DNA of 6,350 bases from an uncultured Eubacteriales bacterium (GCA_900554625.1 USHP01000119.1:1-6350); one strand, 5' to 3'; counted from the stretch's first letter, positions 1-6,092 are shown. Notes: generated by a model not told the origin, from the letters alone. Numbers and translations: made by a program.

Positions 1-712
1 CGGTATATCCGGCAGCTTTCATATAGTTGAAGAAATCGTCTTGCAGGACACTGTATGATGTCCGCAGGACTTTCTTGCCCTTGGCGGTCAAAAGCGGATT
101 GCCCTGCTCATCCAGAGCTACCTTGGATTCCCACTTTTTACTGCGGCTGACCTGCATAATGGTCTCCTTGACTGTACCTACAAGGGACTTATCCTTGCAC
201 CGCTTCGACCAGAGAATCTGTTTTTCCACCACCGGGACATAGACCACATGAAGGTGGTAGTGATACACATCCTGCCCCAGAGCTTCCGACATGGCCCGGT
301 TGATCTCATCGGCGTGCATGACGGCAGAGAGGATATACTGCTCACCGCCCACGATCTCTACGGCAGCTTTGTATGCGTCGGTGTAGAATTGCTTGGCATA
401 CTCGTATCCACCGTGGTTGTGGAAGTAAGCGGAATTCACATCAAAAATCAGTTCCCCGTATTTCACCGCATCGGCTTTCAGGCCACGGATGGAGATAATC
501 CCATCGGCAATCATCTGATCGAACATAGCGGCATAGCTGTCGGTGGGAGCTTTGAAGTGAATATTCCGGTAGGTCTGGGTGGTATCAATATCCTGGTTGG
601 AGTAGCTGTCCTTTTCCCGTTCGTTATGCTCCTGCACCTTCGCCACATCATCAAGGGTGGGCAAGTCCTGGTTACGGGCAAAGGTGCGGTCGATTCCGTC
701 GTTTCTGGCCAT
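1..712 (-). CDS. MobV-family relaxase (Mob/Pre plasmid recombination enzyme), C-terminus outside window
   Basis: This is the N-terminal 237 residues of a relaxase that would nick the element at its origin of transfer, stay bound to the 5' end of the cut strand and lead it into a recipient. It has no stop codon before the left edge, so the gene is cut by the window, not shown to be broken. The start ATG at 712 follows AAAGGAG (722-728) with 8 bases between. Family motifs are visible. EHNEREKDSYSNQDID (residues 28-43) matches the MobM motif whose histidine is the nucleophile, here His29. HADE (133-136) and YHLHVVYVP (152-160) supply the metal-binding acidic and histidine residues. About 12 extra residues separate HADE from the HLH motif compared with pMV158 MobM, as I recall for clostridial members. 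It lies downstream of the helix-turn-helix gene, with a hairpin cluster between. Family call is secure; the C-terminal half is unseen. Confidence 0.93.
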   Translation of the reverse strand, partial: MARNDGIDRTFARNQDLPTLDDVAKVQEHNEREKDSYSNQDIDTTQTYRNIHFKAPTDSYAAMFDQMIADGIISIRGLKADAVKYGELIFDVNSAYFHNHGGYEYAKQFYTDAYKAAVEIVGGEQYILSAVMHADEINRAMSEALGQDVYHYHLHVVYVPVVEKQILWSKRCKDKSLVGTVKETIMQVSRSKKWESKVALDEQGNPLLTAKGKKVLRTSYSVLQDDFFNYMKAAGYT

Positions 713-848
713 AAAAATCAGCTCCTTTCCATTGTGTGGCAGACGGCTGAGGGACGGGGATGCACTTCCTGCGGGAAGTGTAATAACCCACTATGACACT
801 TTCATCCCGAAGGGCTGCAAAGTGCCGTGGGCTCTCCGAGGGGGAATT

Positions 849-868
849 GCGGTCATTGCGATGACCGC
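849..868. repeat. Perfect 8-bp inverted repeat with TGCG loop
   Basis: GCGGTCAT (849-856) and ATGACCGC (861-868) are perfect inverted complements around the loop TGCG. It lies in the non-coding gap between the helix-turn-helix and relaxase genes. No T-run follows on either strand, so it does not look like an intrinsic terminator. It may be a relaxase or accessory-protein site in the transfer-origin region, or the binding site of a dyad-recognising regulator. Confidence 0.7.
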
Positions 869-924
869 TGCTGAACTGCCCGGAAACCGTCTGCATCGTT
901 TCCTGTTGTTCAGCCCGGACAGCC

Positions 925-942
925 GATGTTTTGCGAAACATC
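925..942. repeat. Perfect 7-bp inverted repeat with TGCG loop
   Basis: GATGTTT (925-931) and AAACATC (936-942) pair perfectly around TGCG, the same four-base loop as the hairpin at 849-868 although the stems are unrelated. It belongs to the hairpin cluster upstream of the relaxase gene. Function is unknown; a part in the transfer origin is the simplest idea. Confidence 0.65.
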
Positions 943-950
943 AGCCATCC

Positions 951-983
951 GGCGGCAGCGAAAAATCGAATGTTTTCGCCGCC
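951..983. repeat. Imperfect GC-rich inverted repeat beside the candidate oriT
   Basis: GGCGGC then GAAAA (951-964, with a three-base AGC bulge) pairs with TTTTCGCCGCC (973-983) across an 8-base loop. It stands three bases from the hairpin at 987-1014. Adjacent hairpins of this kind are typical of MobV transfer origins, where alternative inverted repeats flank or overlap the nick. Confidence 0.55.
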
Positions 984-986
984 TGT

Positions 987-1014
987 CCATAGCAATACTG
1001 TGGTATTACTATGG
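987..1014 (+). other. Candidate MobV-type origin of transfer (oriT hairpin)
   Basis: CCATAGCAATAC (987-998) and GTATTACTATGG (1003-1014) form a 12-bp stem with one C/A mismatch around the loop TGTG. On the plus strand this gives TACTGTG followed by GTATTAC. From memory the pMV158 nick region reads TAGTGTG/TTATAC, also in the loop of an inverted repeat; the two share six of the first seven bases and the overall arrangement. The position, about 300 bp upstream of the relaxase start, also fits. By analogy the nick would fall near 1002/1003, opposite to the relaxase coding strand. Nick position and identity are inferred. The rest of the non-coding stretch 713-1048 holds the hairpins listed separately and the relaxase ribosome site. 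Confidence 0.6.
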
Positions 1015-1048
1015 GGACAAGAGAGAGTGGCCGCAGGAACGACAGGCA

Positions 1049-1270
1049 TCATTTGTCCCTCCGCTTCTGCCATACGAGGTCATAGCCAAGGGCATCGGCA
1101 AGCTGTACCGCCTCCACATACCGCAGAGACTCCCGCTGGAGCTTGTTGGACAGGTTGGAAACGCTGTCGCTCCAGCCGTAATCCTCGGAAAGCCGGTCAA
1201 CGACTTCCTGCATCGTGTAGCCGGAACGCACGATGTACGACTTGATTTCATTTCTCAAATTGGATTTCAT
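1049..1270 (-). CDS. Small helix-turn-helix-like protein (DUF6471-like), 73 aa
   Basis: This is a small, basic-ended protein predicted to be mostly helical. Residues 5-62 read like a compact DNA-binding helix-turn-helix: EIKSYIVRSGYTMQEVVDRLSE, then SVSNLSNKLQRESLRYVEAVQLADALG. That resembles the short family I know as DUF6471, where a conserved NL.NK...R segment sits in the second half. I chose the ATG at 1270 over an upstream ATG at 1336 because GAGGTG (1277-1282) stands six bases before it and the upstream extension has no such site. It lies between the candidate replication origin and the candidate oriT, and reads toward the relaxase, so control of relaxase expression or an accessory role at oriT is plausible. 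No catalytic motif is seen. Confidence that it is a gene is high, that it binds DNA moderate, and the family name tentative. Confidence 0.8.
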   Translation of the reverse strand: MKSNLRNEIKSYIVRSGYTMQEVVDRLSEDYGWSDSVSNLSNKLQRESLRYVEAVQLADALGYDLVWQKRRDK

Positions 1271-1433
1271 AGAAAACACCTCATTCTTTCGTAAAGCTGG
1301 TTTTCTGTGGAGCATATTCGCTGCACGGCTCAGCAAACACAGATAAGATTCAAAAAATCACTCAGGATTGTGTCCATGAAGAACTGTCCGCAACAGTACC
1401 CTATCGACTTTGCGATTAGGTGGGCTTGCAAGT

Positions 1434-1526
1434 AAACCGTAAAAACAACTACCTTTCCGCATACCACCATCACCGTTCTGTAAATCACTGAATGATGATT
1501 TGTGTTCTGTTTACGGTAGTGTTTTT
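1434..1526. repeat. Long imperfect inverted repeat with two competing pairings
   Basis: The left arm holds ACCGTAAA (1436-1443), a perfect inverted match to TTTACGGT (1510-1517). Overlapping it, AAAAACAACTACC (1441-1453) pairs with GGTAGTGTTTTT (1515-1526) with one bulged base. The two pairings share bases on both arms, so they exclude each other at the overlap. The intervening 60-70 bases contain a further dyad (1482-1487 with 1496-1501). This could be a single-strand origin, an attenuator-like RNA, or a protein site; nothing in the sequence decides which. Confidence 0.5.
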
Positions 1527-1610
1527 CACTGTTTGCACAACCATTGATTGGGAAGTAAGGATTTTAGAGCGCCCTCTGAGCCGAACAATAAAAAATGAAC
1601 TTCGATTTTT

Positions 1611-1673
1611 TGCGTTCGTGCGTTCCTTCGTTCCAAAGGCTGCACCCGATTAGGAACGCATGAACGCACGAAC
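1611..1673. repeat. Iteron-like 8-bp repeats in inverted orientation beside the helicase gene
   Basis: The left arm is three 8-mers in a row, TGCGTTCG, TGCGTTCC and TTCGTTCC (1611-1634). The right arm carries the opposite orientation, GGAACGCA, TGAACGCA and CGAACAGA (1653-1676). Bases 1614-1634 and 1653-1673 are complementary at 19 of 21 positions, with an 18-base gap. It starts 20 bp beyond the helicase stop. No T-run follows the dyad in the direction of helicase transcription (A-rich instead), which speaks against a terminator. Direct repeats with a near-helical period next to a replication gene suggest an origin (initiator binding sites); this is inference. Confidence 0.6.
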
Positions 1674-1692
1674 AGAAAGTTTTGATGTTCCG

Positions 1693-2988
1693 TTACAACT
1701 CCATAGGCGAGAGCAGAACATAAATGCCTATGTATCCCCGACACCGTTTTCCGCCGCCGATGTGCAGGTTATTGACCGGCTCCAAATGGTAGCGTTCTGC
1801 GTTCTGGCTGAGCTGGTTTGCGAAACTCTTTGGGGACAGTGGGTTTTCTGCGTTGTCCTCACACCACCGCTTATAGGCTGCATACAGATTTTTGGTGCTG
1901 GCTTCATAATCGGCCTTGAATGCCACATAACCCTCAGAATCGAGAAAGTCCAGAATGTTGTTGGCATCCCGAACTGCGGAAGTGATATTGTCCTTGGCTC
2001 TCTGGCTGATGGTAAAGTGATAGTGATTGGCGATCAGCCGCCGCAATCCCTCCAGCATCCAGAGGAAGATTCCCTCTTTTTCGGCAATCAATTTCTCAGC
2101 AAGAAACGGGTCATCAAACCGATCCACAGGCTTATCTTTGGTGGTCAGAATGATCTGACGGCGAAAGAAACCGTCGCTGCGGTCGTGAAGTGCAGTCAAT
2201 GCCCCGTTGCCAAAGCAGAGGAAACGCACATACAGCAGCCCCTGATAGCTCTGTTCTTTCTTCCGTTCCAAATCCATCCGCAGTTCTGCTGTCACGATGG
2301 ATTTTACATAGTTGGTTTTGGTCAAGGCGTTCATGTCCAGATCATCGTCCACCATGAGCAGCTTGCCCTCCAGGTCGGCTCTGGCGAAACGGTTGTTTTC
2401 TACCTTCTGGATGGAAGTGGTGTTCATGTTGAGCCCGAAAATGGCGTTCATCACCACACCAATCCGGCTTTTGCCCTCGCCGCCCTTGCCGATCAGCATG
2501 AGCATTTTCTGTCCTTTGGTGGATGGAATCAGGCAGTAGCCCAGATACTCCTGCAAGGCAGGAATATCCTCCGGCCCCAGCAGTTCCGAAAGGAAGCGCA
2601 GCCAGTGTTCCGGTGCCGGAGCATCAGCCCGATAGGATACTGACAGACGGTTGCTGCAATACTCTTTTTCCTCTGTAAACGTGCCATCCAGAAAATAAGT
2701 GCCGTTCGCCACATGGATGCGGTCACATTGCAGGGGCAAAGGGTCGGCGTATGCCGCCAGCTTCAGCGCTTTGATTACCTGTTCCACCGTCTGTGCGGCT
2801 TTGGCATGAAGCCAGGGCGAGAGTTCCTCATAAATCGTTCGCTTCAATTTGTTCTCATCCGGCAGCTGTCCATCCACAGTATAAAATCGGTCGTTGATGC
2901 AGCGCATGGGATGCCGGGACAGAAAATCCCGGCAGTATTCCGGCTCTACGATTTTCCCCTTGTCATCGATCCAAACAGGGTTATTCAT
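1693..2988 (-). CDS. Phage P4/D5-type superfamily 3 DNA helicase (replication protein)
   Basis: This 431-residue protein is a predicted ATP-driven DNA helicase that would unwind the element's origin and fork. Residues 89-102 (DRIHVANGTYFLDG) are typical of the D5 N-terminal region that precedes the helicase core. Walker A is GKGGEGKS (167-174), Walker B is LLMVDDDLD (210-218), and the SF3 motif C/sensor strand is VRFLCFGN ending at Asn261. SDGFFRR (271-277) follows, where these proteins carry the arginine finger and the family's 'sDGf.rR' signature. The C-terminal 100 residues resemble the DNA-binding tail of the group. The ATG overlaps the end of the upstream CHC2 gene by 8 bp, and AGGAG (2996-3000) stands 7 bases before it, so the two are translationally coupled. 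It has no fused primase domain, unlike P4 alpha. Helicase class is certain; use in element replication is inferred. Confidence 0.92.
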   Translation of the reverse strand: MNNPVWIDDKGKIVEPEYCRDFLSRHPMRCINDRFYTVDGQLPDENKLKRTIYEELSPWLHAKAAQTVEQVIKALKLAAYADPLPLQCDRIHVANGTYFLDGTFTEEKEYCSNRLSVSYRADAPAPEHWLRFLSELLGPEDIPALQEYLGYCLIPSTKGQKMLMLIGKGGEGKSRIGVVMNAIFGLNMNTTSIQKVENNRFARADLEGKLLMVDDDLDMNALTKTNYVKSIVTAELRMDLERKKEQSYQGLLYVRFLCFGNGALTALHDRSDGFFRRQIILTTKDKPVDRFDDPFLAEKLIAEKEGIFLWMLEGLRRLIANHYHFTISQRAKDNITSAVRDANNILDFLDSEGYVAFKADYEASTKNLYAAYKRWCEDNAENPLSPKSFANQLSQNAERYHLEPVNNLHIGGGKRCRGYIGIYVLLSPMEL

Positions 2989-3577
2989 GGTATCGCTCCT
3001 CTCTCAGGCGGGCTTGTAATTTGCGGATGTATCCGTCTGCCGTTAGTTCGCTTACGACTTCGCTTCGTTCATAGGAATCGCCTTGCAGCAGGATGTCCAG
3101 CTGATACTCTGCCCAGGGCAGACGGTGGCAGGCTTCCACAAACCGCTCGTCCAGCACATCTTCCGGCGCTTGCGGTGCATATTGCCTTTCCCAATCCAGG
3201 AGCAACCGCCGATACTGGTTCAAAACAGAAAAGCACAGCTGCTCGTTCTCACGAAGCTGCTGTGCTTTGGTTTTCTGCTTCCATTTTTGACGAATGGATT
3301 CCGGCAAGGGCTTGTCCGGCGCAAGGTGAAAGTCCGACGCCAGTTTTCGGGCCGCATCATACAGCCGAAGGTCAAACAGTTTGGCAGTCAGGTCGATCAC
3401 ATCCCCGTGCTCCCCACAGGCAAAACAGTGGTAGTGGTCATCCGATACATACAGGCTCGGATGACGGTCATTGTGGAACGGGCACAACGCCATGCCATGG
3501 TGGTTGACATCGATTCCATACGTCTGCGCTGCTTCCTGTGTGTTGATACTGGCTTTCACCACTTCAAACAAATTCAT
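2981..3577 (-). CDS. CHC2 zinc-finger protein, primase-like zinc-binding domain only
   Basis: This 198-residue protein carries the DnaG-type zinc-binding domain near its start: CPFH (Cys32, His35) and CFAC (Cys51, Cys54), with the family's HPSL and GDVIDL segments around it. In DnaG this domain recognises template for primer synthesis. After residue 85 the protein turns into charged helices (e.g. KWKQKTKAQQLRENEQ), and I see no TOPRIM or archaeo-eukaryotic primase catalytic motif, so it is much shorter than DnaG and probably not a primase on its own. I chose the ATG at 3577 because GGAGGG (3585-3590) precedes it by 7 bases; an ATG at 3592 would overlap that site. It is the first gene of the minus-strand unit and overlaps the helicase gene, so the two products likely work together at the origin, perhaps recruiting host primase. 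Confidence 0.9.
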   Translation of the reverse strand: MNLFEVVKASINTQEAAQTYGIDVNHHGMALCPFHNDRHPSLYVSDDHYHCFACGEHGDVIDLTAKLFDLRLYDAARKLASDFHLAPDKPLPESIRQKWKQKTKAQQLRENEQLCFSVLNQYRRLLLDWERQYAPQAPEDVLDERFVEACHRLPWAEYQLDILLQGDSYERSEVVSELTADGYIRKLQARLREERYHE

Positions 3578-3666
3578 ACAGATTCCCTCCATTTCCTTTT
3601 TGATGGGGCAGTTTTCTCACCCCTCTGTATAGGTTATGGGGAAAATCGAAAAAAACAGGCTAATGG

Positions 3667-3741
3667 CATGACAAGCTGTTTTCAAAAAACATGACAAGAA
3701 TTTAATTGTGTGCTATTATGAAAATAGAAAAACATGACAGG
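3667..3741 (+). repeat. Three CATGACA direct repeats, candidate operator
   Basis: CATGACAAG occurs at 3667-3675 and again at 3690-3698, and CATGACAGG at 3733-3741. The first two are 23 bp apart, about two helical turns, and the second contains the -35 element of the rightward promoter. The third lies in the predicted leader and runs into the ribosome binding site. A protein binding these could block both promoter and translation start region, and sits where it could also influence the leftward CHC2-helicase unit. The operator role is inferred; the element's own small proteins are the obvious candidate binders. Confidence 0.55.
3691..3719 (+). promoter_or_regulatory. Sigma-A-like promoter with extended -10 for the DUF6076-sigma unit
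   Basis: ATGACA (3691-3696) is one base from the consensus -35. After exactly 17 bases comes TATTAT (3714-3719), one base from the consensus -10, preceded by TG at 3711-3712 as in extended -10 promoters. Transcription would begin near 3726, leaving a leader of about 25 bases. A start inside the promoter (in-frame ATG at 3706) is therefore ruled out if this is the promoter used. The -35 lies within the second CATGACA repeat. Confidence 0.75.
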
Positions 3742-3750
3742 AGGGAGAAG

Positions 3751-4866
3751 ATGGATCAGATCATCAACCATGCAGTTTTGTCGCTGGATTTCTGGCAGGA
3801 CACCGTGACCTATGAGGGGTGTACCATGCCCGCAGGAACCATTGGCTGCGAGGTGCTGAACATCCCGGACAGTACCATTGAAAAGCTGGATGCTCCCTGC
3901 AATGTGCTGAACCAGCTGCTTCAGGGGATGAACACCGGTTCCGTGGATATGGAGCTGCTGCCGCAGGTGCAGCAGGCCGCTGGCGAGATCATCTCCTTTT
4001 TACAGGCCACGCCACCGTTCTCCCGCCTGAATCGAAGCTATTTTGAGCAAAAACTTACAGCCATCTTTTCCGAAGAATACATGGAAGATGCCAAAGCCTA
4101 TTTGCAGCTTACCCAGCAGGAGCAGCTGATTTGTGCTTTGACTGGTCAGCACAGCAAGGCAACAATGCTCGTCCGAATAGCGCAGGTGCTGGGGCATTTG
4201 AGTTATTCTCTGGGGCAATACAAGGAGGCCCTGACGAAATTTGCAGAGCGGTTGAATGAACCCGGCTATGACCGTACCTCGGACGGTTATGCGGCAATGT
4301 TCGGACAGTTCTTCAAAGGTGAGCCAACTTTATCGCTAGATAACCCGGCCTGGATGACCCTGACCAATGCTTCGGTGCAGTATGTAGCCGCCACTCGACC
4401 CGGAAAGACGGAGCCTCAGCTGGTCAAGCGGATGCACTATGTCTCCTTTGTGGGGATGTTCCGTTCCGATCTGTTTGAGGGGCTTTGTGTGGGCCATGCA
4501 CCCAAGAAATGCCCCATCTGCGGCAGATGGTTTCTCACCATTGACGCACGGCATACCAAATACTGCGGCGGTCTGACCCCCGGCGACCAGCAGGGACGGA
4601 CGTGCCGACAAATCGGCAATCTGAGAGGCCGGGAGCAGCGGGAGCTTGCAGACGATCATCCCATTAAGGCAATTTATACCCGCCGTATGAACACCATCCT
4701 ACAAAATACCCGCCGGGGAAAGCTGGATGAAGGAACGGCAGCAGCTATGAAAAAGCTGGCAAAAGATAAGATGCTTCGTGCGCTTTCAGATCAGCGTTAT
4801 GCCAGCACTGTCTATGAGCAGGAAATGATCCAAGATGCACTTTTGAAGGCCGTACAAAAGAAATAA
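3751..4866 (+). CDS. DUF6076-type zinc-binding protein, function unknown
   Basis: This 371-residue protein matches, as far as I recognise it, the family called DUF6076, common in clostridial accessory regions and without a proven role. Residues 1-240 are mostly helical with no motif I know. The C-terminal part has a probable zinc site: CPIC (Cys254, Cys257), then YC (Cys272) and TC (Cys285), in a setting (RWF.T.DARHTKYC...GRTCRQIG) like the CGNR/treble-clef zinc fingers that touch nucleic acid. A basic helical tail follows (IYTRRMNTIL..TRRGKL). The start at 3751 follows AGGAGGG (3739-3745) by 5 bases and lies downstream of the predicted promoter. The sigma-like gene begins 32 bp after its stop, so they are co-transcribed. 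A partner or modulator of that sigma-like protein is a reasonable guess, no more. Confidence 0.85.
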   Translation: MDQIINHAVLSLDFWQDTVTYEGCTMPAGTIGCEVLNIPDSTIEKLDAPCNVLNQLLQGMNTGSVDMELLPQVQQAAGEIISFLQATPPFSRLNRSYFEQKLTAIFSEEYMEDAKAYLQLTQQEQLICALTGQHSKATMLVRIAQVLGHLSYSLGQYKEALTKFAERLNEPGYDRTSDGYAAMFGQFFKGEPTLSLDNPAWMTLTNASVQYVAATRPGKTEPQLVKRMHYVSFVGMFRSDLFEGLCVGHAPKKCPICGRWFLTIDARHTKYCGGLTPGDQQGRTCRQIGNLRGREQRELADDHPIKAIYTRRMNTILQNTRRGKLDEGTAAAMKKLAKDKMLRALSDQRYASTVYEQEMIQDALLKAVQKK

Positions 4867-4898
4867 GCAGAGAAACATCCGAAAGGTGGTGAGGGAAA

Positions 4899-6092
4899 AT
4901 GGATACAGCGTGGACATGGGAGCTGTCCGGCCACTGTGCCAAATACAGCTTTCTGACGGAATCCAAAGGCTTGACCATGCGGGAAGTGGAACGCATCTTT
5001 CAGCTTGACCCGGAACCGCCTGCCCATGAAAATCTGAATGATTATATCATTAAGGCTGTGCAGAGCCGCAATTTGCGCTGGTTTTCCTTTTTCCTGCACC
5101 ACTATGAGAACCGGCTCAATGGACGTGTTCGCCGTTTCCTGCTGCGGGAGGGGCTGGATCGCTATGACCCGGAACGCTTTTTGGATTATAAAATGGGCTG
5201 TGTGCTTGCCATGCTGGATTGCCTCCGGGAATACGATCCCGCACAAGGAGCAGATTTTCTGACCTATGCCCATCATTTTATCGGGAACGCCCTTTTGACC
5301 TGCCGGATGCAGGAGGAGGCCGGTTCCTTTGAAAATGTGGATGAGTACAAAGCTGTGCGTGGGATTGCTTGGCTCTATAATCAATCCGGTCAGTCTGAAC
5401 AGGCGGCAATCCAGAAATATGCCCAGAAAAACGGTTGTACCGAGGAAACCGCAGCAAAGTTTTTGGCATTGGCCAGACAAAATCGAAGCCGTGTTCCGTT
5501 TTATCAGACCATTCAGGATGAGGACAGCGAAGAAACCGGCGAGGATGTCAGCCGAGATAACCACTGGGACTATGCGGAGATTCTCTGGAACGGTATCCGG
5601 GCTGAAGCTGTCCGAGAAGCGTTTGAAAAGCTGAATTACCGGGAACAGACCCTTTTGGAAAAGAGAAACGCCATCTGTATGACCTGTGGGCGGGTCAGTC
5701 CCATCAGCACCCGGTTGACCTTTGAAGAACTGGCAGTCCTCTTTGAGGGCAGCACAGCCAGTGGTGCAGAACGGGCCTACCGCAAAGCCGTGGAGCATTT
5801 GGCCTATTTGCTGACAGAAGCCGGAGTGCTTCACATGATTCGCCTGAAACGCAAATCCCAGACCAAACGCAAAAAGAAAATCGCCGCCGCTGTCTACCTG
5901 TATCAGGTGGACAACGACGGCGAATGGGGTGAGATTTCGTTTGATTTTGAGGCTGGAACAGCGGAAATCATCCGGTTGGCAGAGTGGGATACGACAGTAA
6001 GTAAGAAATTTGCAAAACAGGCAATCTATCATTTGCAAACTTCTCCAAATCATAATCTGCCCAAAGATGGGATAATGATATTTGAAATATGA
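4899..6092 (+). CDS. Divergent sigma-70-like protein with C-terminal extension
   Basis: This 397-residue protein has the layout of a sigma-70 factor, which directs RNA polymerase to promoters. Residues 46-136 look like region 2, including the FLTYAHHFIGNALLTCRM segment (120-137) where sigma factors have 'FsTYA..wIr.ai'. Residues 146-203 resemble region 3, with TEETAAKFLALARQ. After an acidic linker (207-220), residues 235-305 resemble region 4: AFEKLNYREQTLLEKR, then LTFEELAVLFEGSTASGAERAYRKAVEHL as helix-turn-helix. Two features are odd: a CMTC pair with a loop (260-271) inside region 4, and a 90-residue tail after it that starts with a lysine/arginine cluster (315-327) and is otherwise unlike sigma factors. 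The start follows GAGGG (4891-4895) and lies 32 bp after the DUF6076 gene. It may be a true element-encoded sigma factor, or a DNA-binding regulator derived from one. Confidence 0.85.
   Translation: MDTAWTWELSGHCAKYSFLTESKGLTMREVERIFQLDPEPPAHENLNDYIIKAVQSRNLRWFSFFLHHYENRLNGRVRRFLLREGLDRYDPERFLDYKMGCVLAMLDCLREYDPAQGADFLTYAHHFIGNALLTCRMQEEAGSFENVDEYKAVRGIAWLYNQSGQSEQAAIQKYAQKNGCTEETAAKFLALARQNRSRVPFYQTIQDEDSEETGEDVSRDNHWDYAEILWNGIRAEAVREAFEKLNYREQTLLEKRNAICMTCGRVSPISTRLTFEELAVLFEGSTASGAERAYRKAVEHLAYLLTEAGVLHMIRLKRKSQTKRKKKIAAAVYLYQVDNDGEWGEISFDFEAGTAEIIRLAEWDTTVSKKFAKQAIYHLQTSPNHNLPKDGIMIFEI

Larger units (their letters stand above)
1271..1692. other. Non-coding stretch, candidate replication origin/control region
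   Basis: These 422 bases lie between the helicase stop and the start of the helix-turn-helix gene. I find no credible gene: the only open frame of note (minus strand, 1526-1744) overlaps the helicase end and has no family features. The stretch holds the ribosome site for the 73-aa gene at its left end, small dyads (ACTGT 1383-1387 with ACAGT 1393-1397; palindrome CTTGCAAG 1425-1432; AAATCA 1482-1487 with TGATTT 1496-1501), and the two larger repeat structures listed separately. A promoter for the 73-aa gene is expected on the minus strand, but I could not find a convincing -35/-10 pair. Confidence 0.5.

Noticed and set aside
248..796. Plus-strand open frame of 182 codons
   Set aside because: Antisense to the MobV relaxase, whose motifs are unambiguous; no ribosome site or family features.
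672..1073. Minus-strand open frame of 133 codons across the relaxase start and the gap upstream
   Set aside because: It overlaps the relaxase start in another frame and the end of the 73-aa gene, has no ribosome site, and its residues are low-complexity translations of the hairpin region.
1434..1526. CRISPR array or tRNA gene
   Set aside because: No regularly spaced direct repeats and no cloverleaf or T-loop sequence; only inverted repeats are present.
1611..1673. Rho-independent terminator for the helicase gene
   Set aside because: The dyad has an 18-base loop and is followed by A-rich, not T-rich, sequence in the direction of helicase transcription.
1526..1744. Minus-strand 72-codon frame over the iteron-like repeats
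   Set aside because: It overlaps the helicase end in another frame, translates the repeats, and lacks a ribosome site.
1660..2643. Plus-strand open frame of 327 codons
   Set aside because: Antisense to the helicase with clear Walker motifs; the composition is typical of a reverse-strand shadow.
2713..3507. Plus-strand open frames opposite the CHC2/helicase junction (also 3083-3694)
   Set aside because: Both are antisense to recognised genes and one reads into the promoter region; no start signals.
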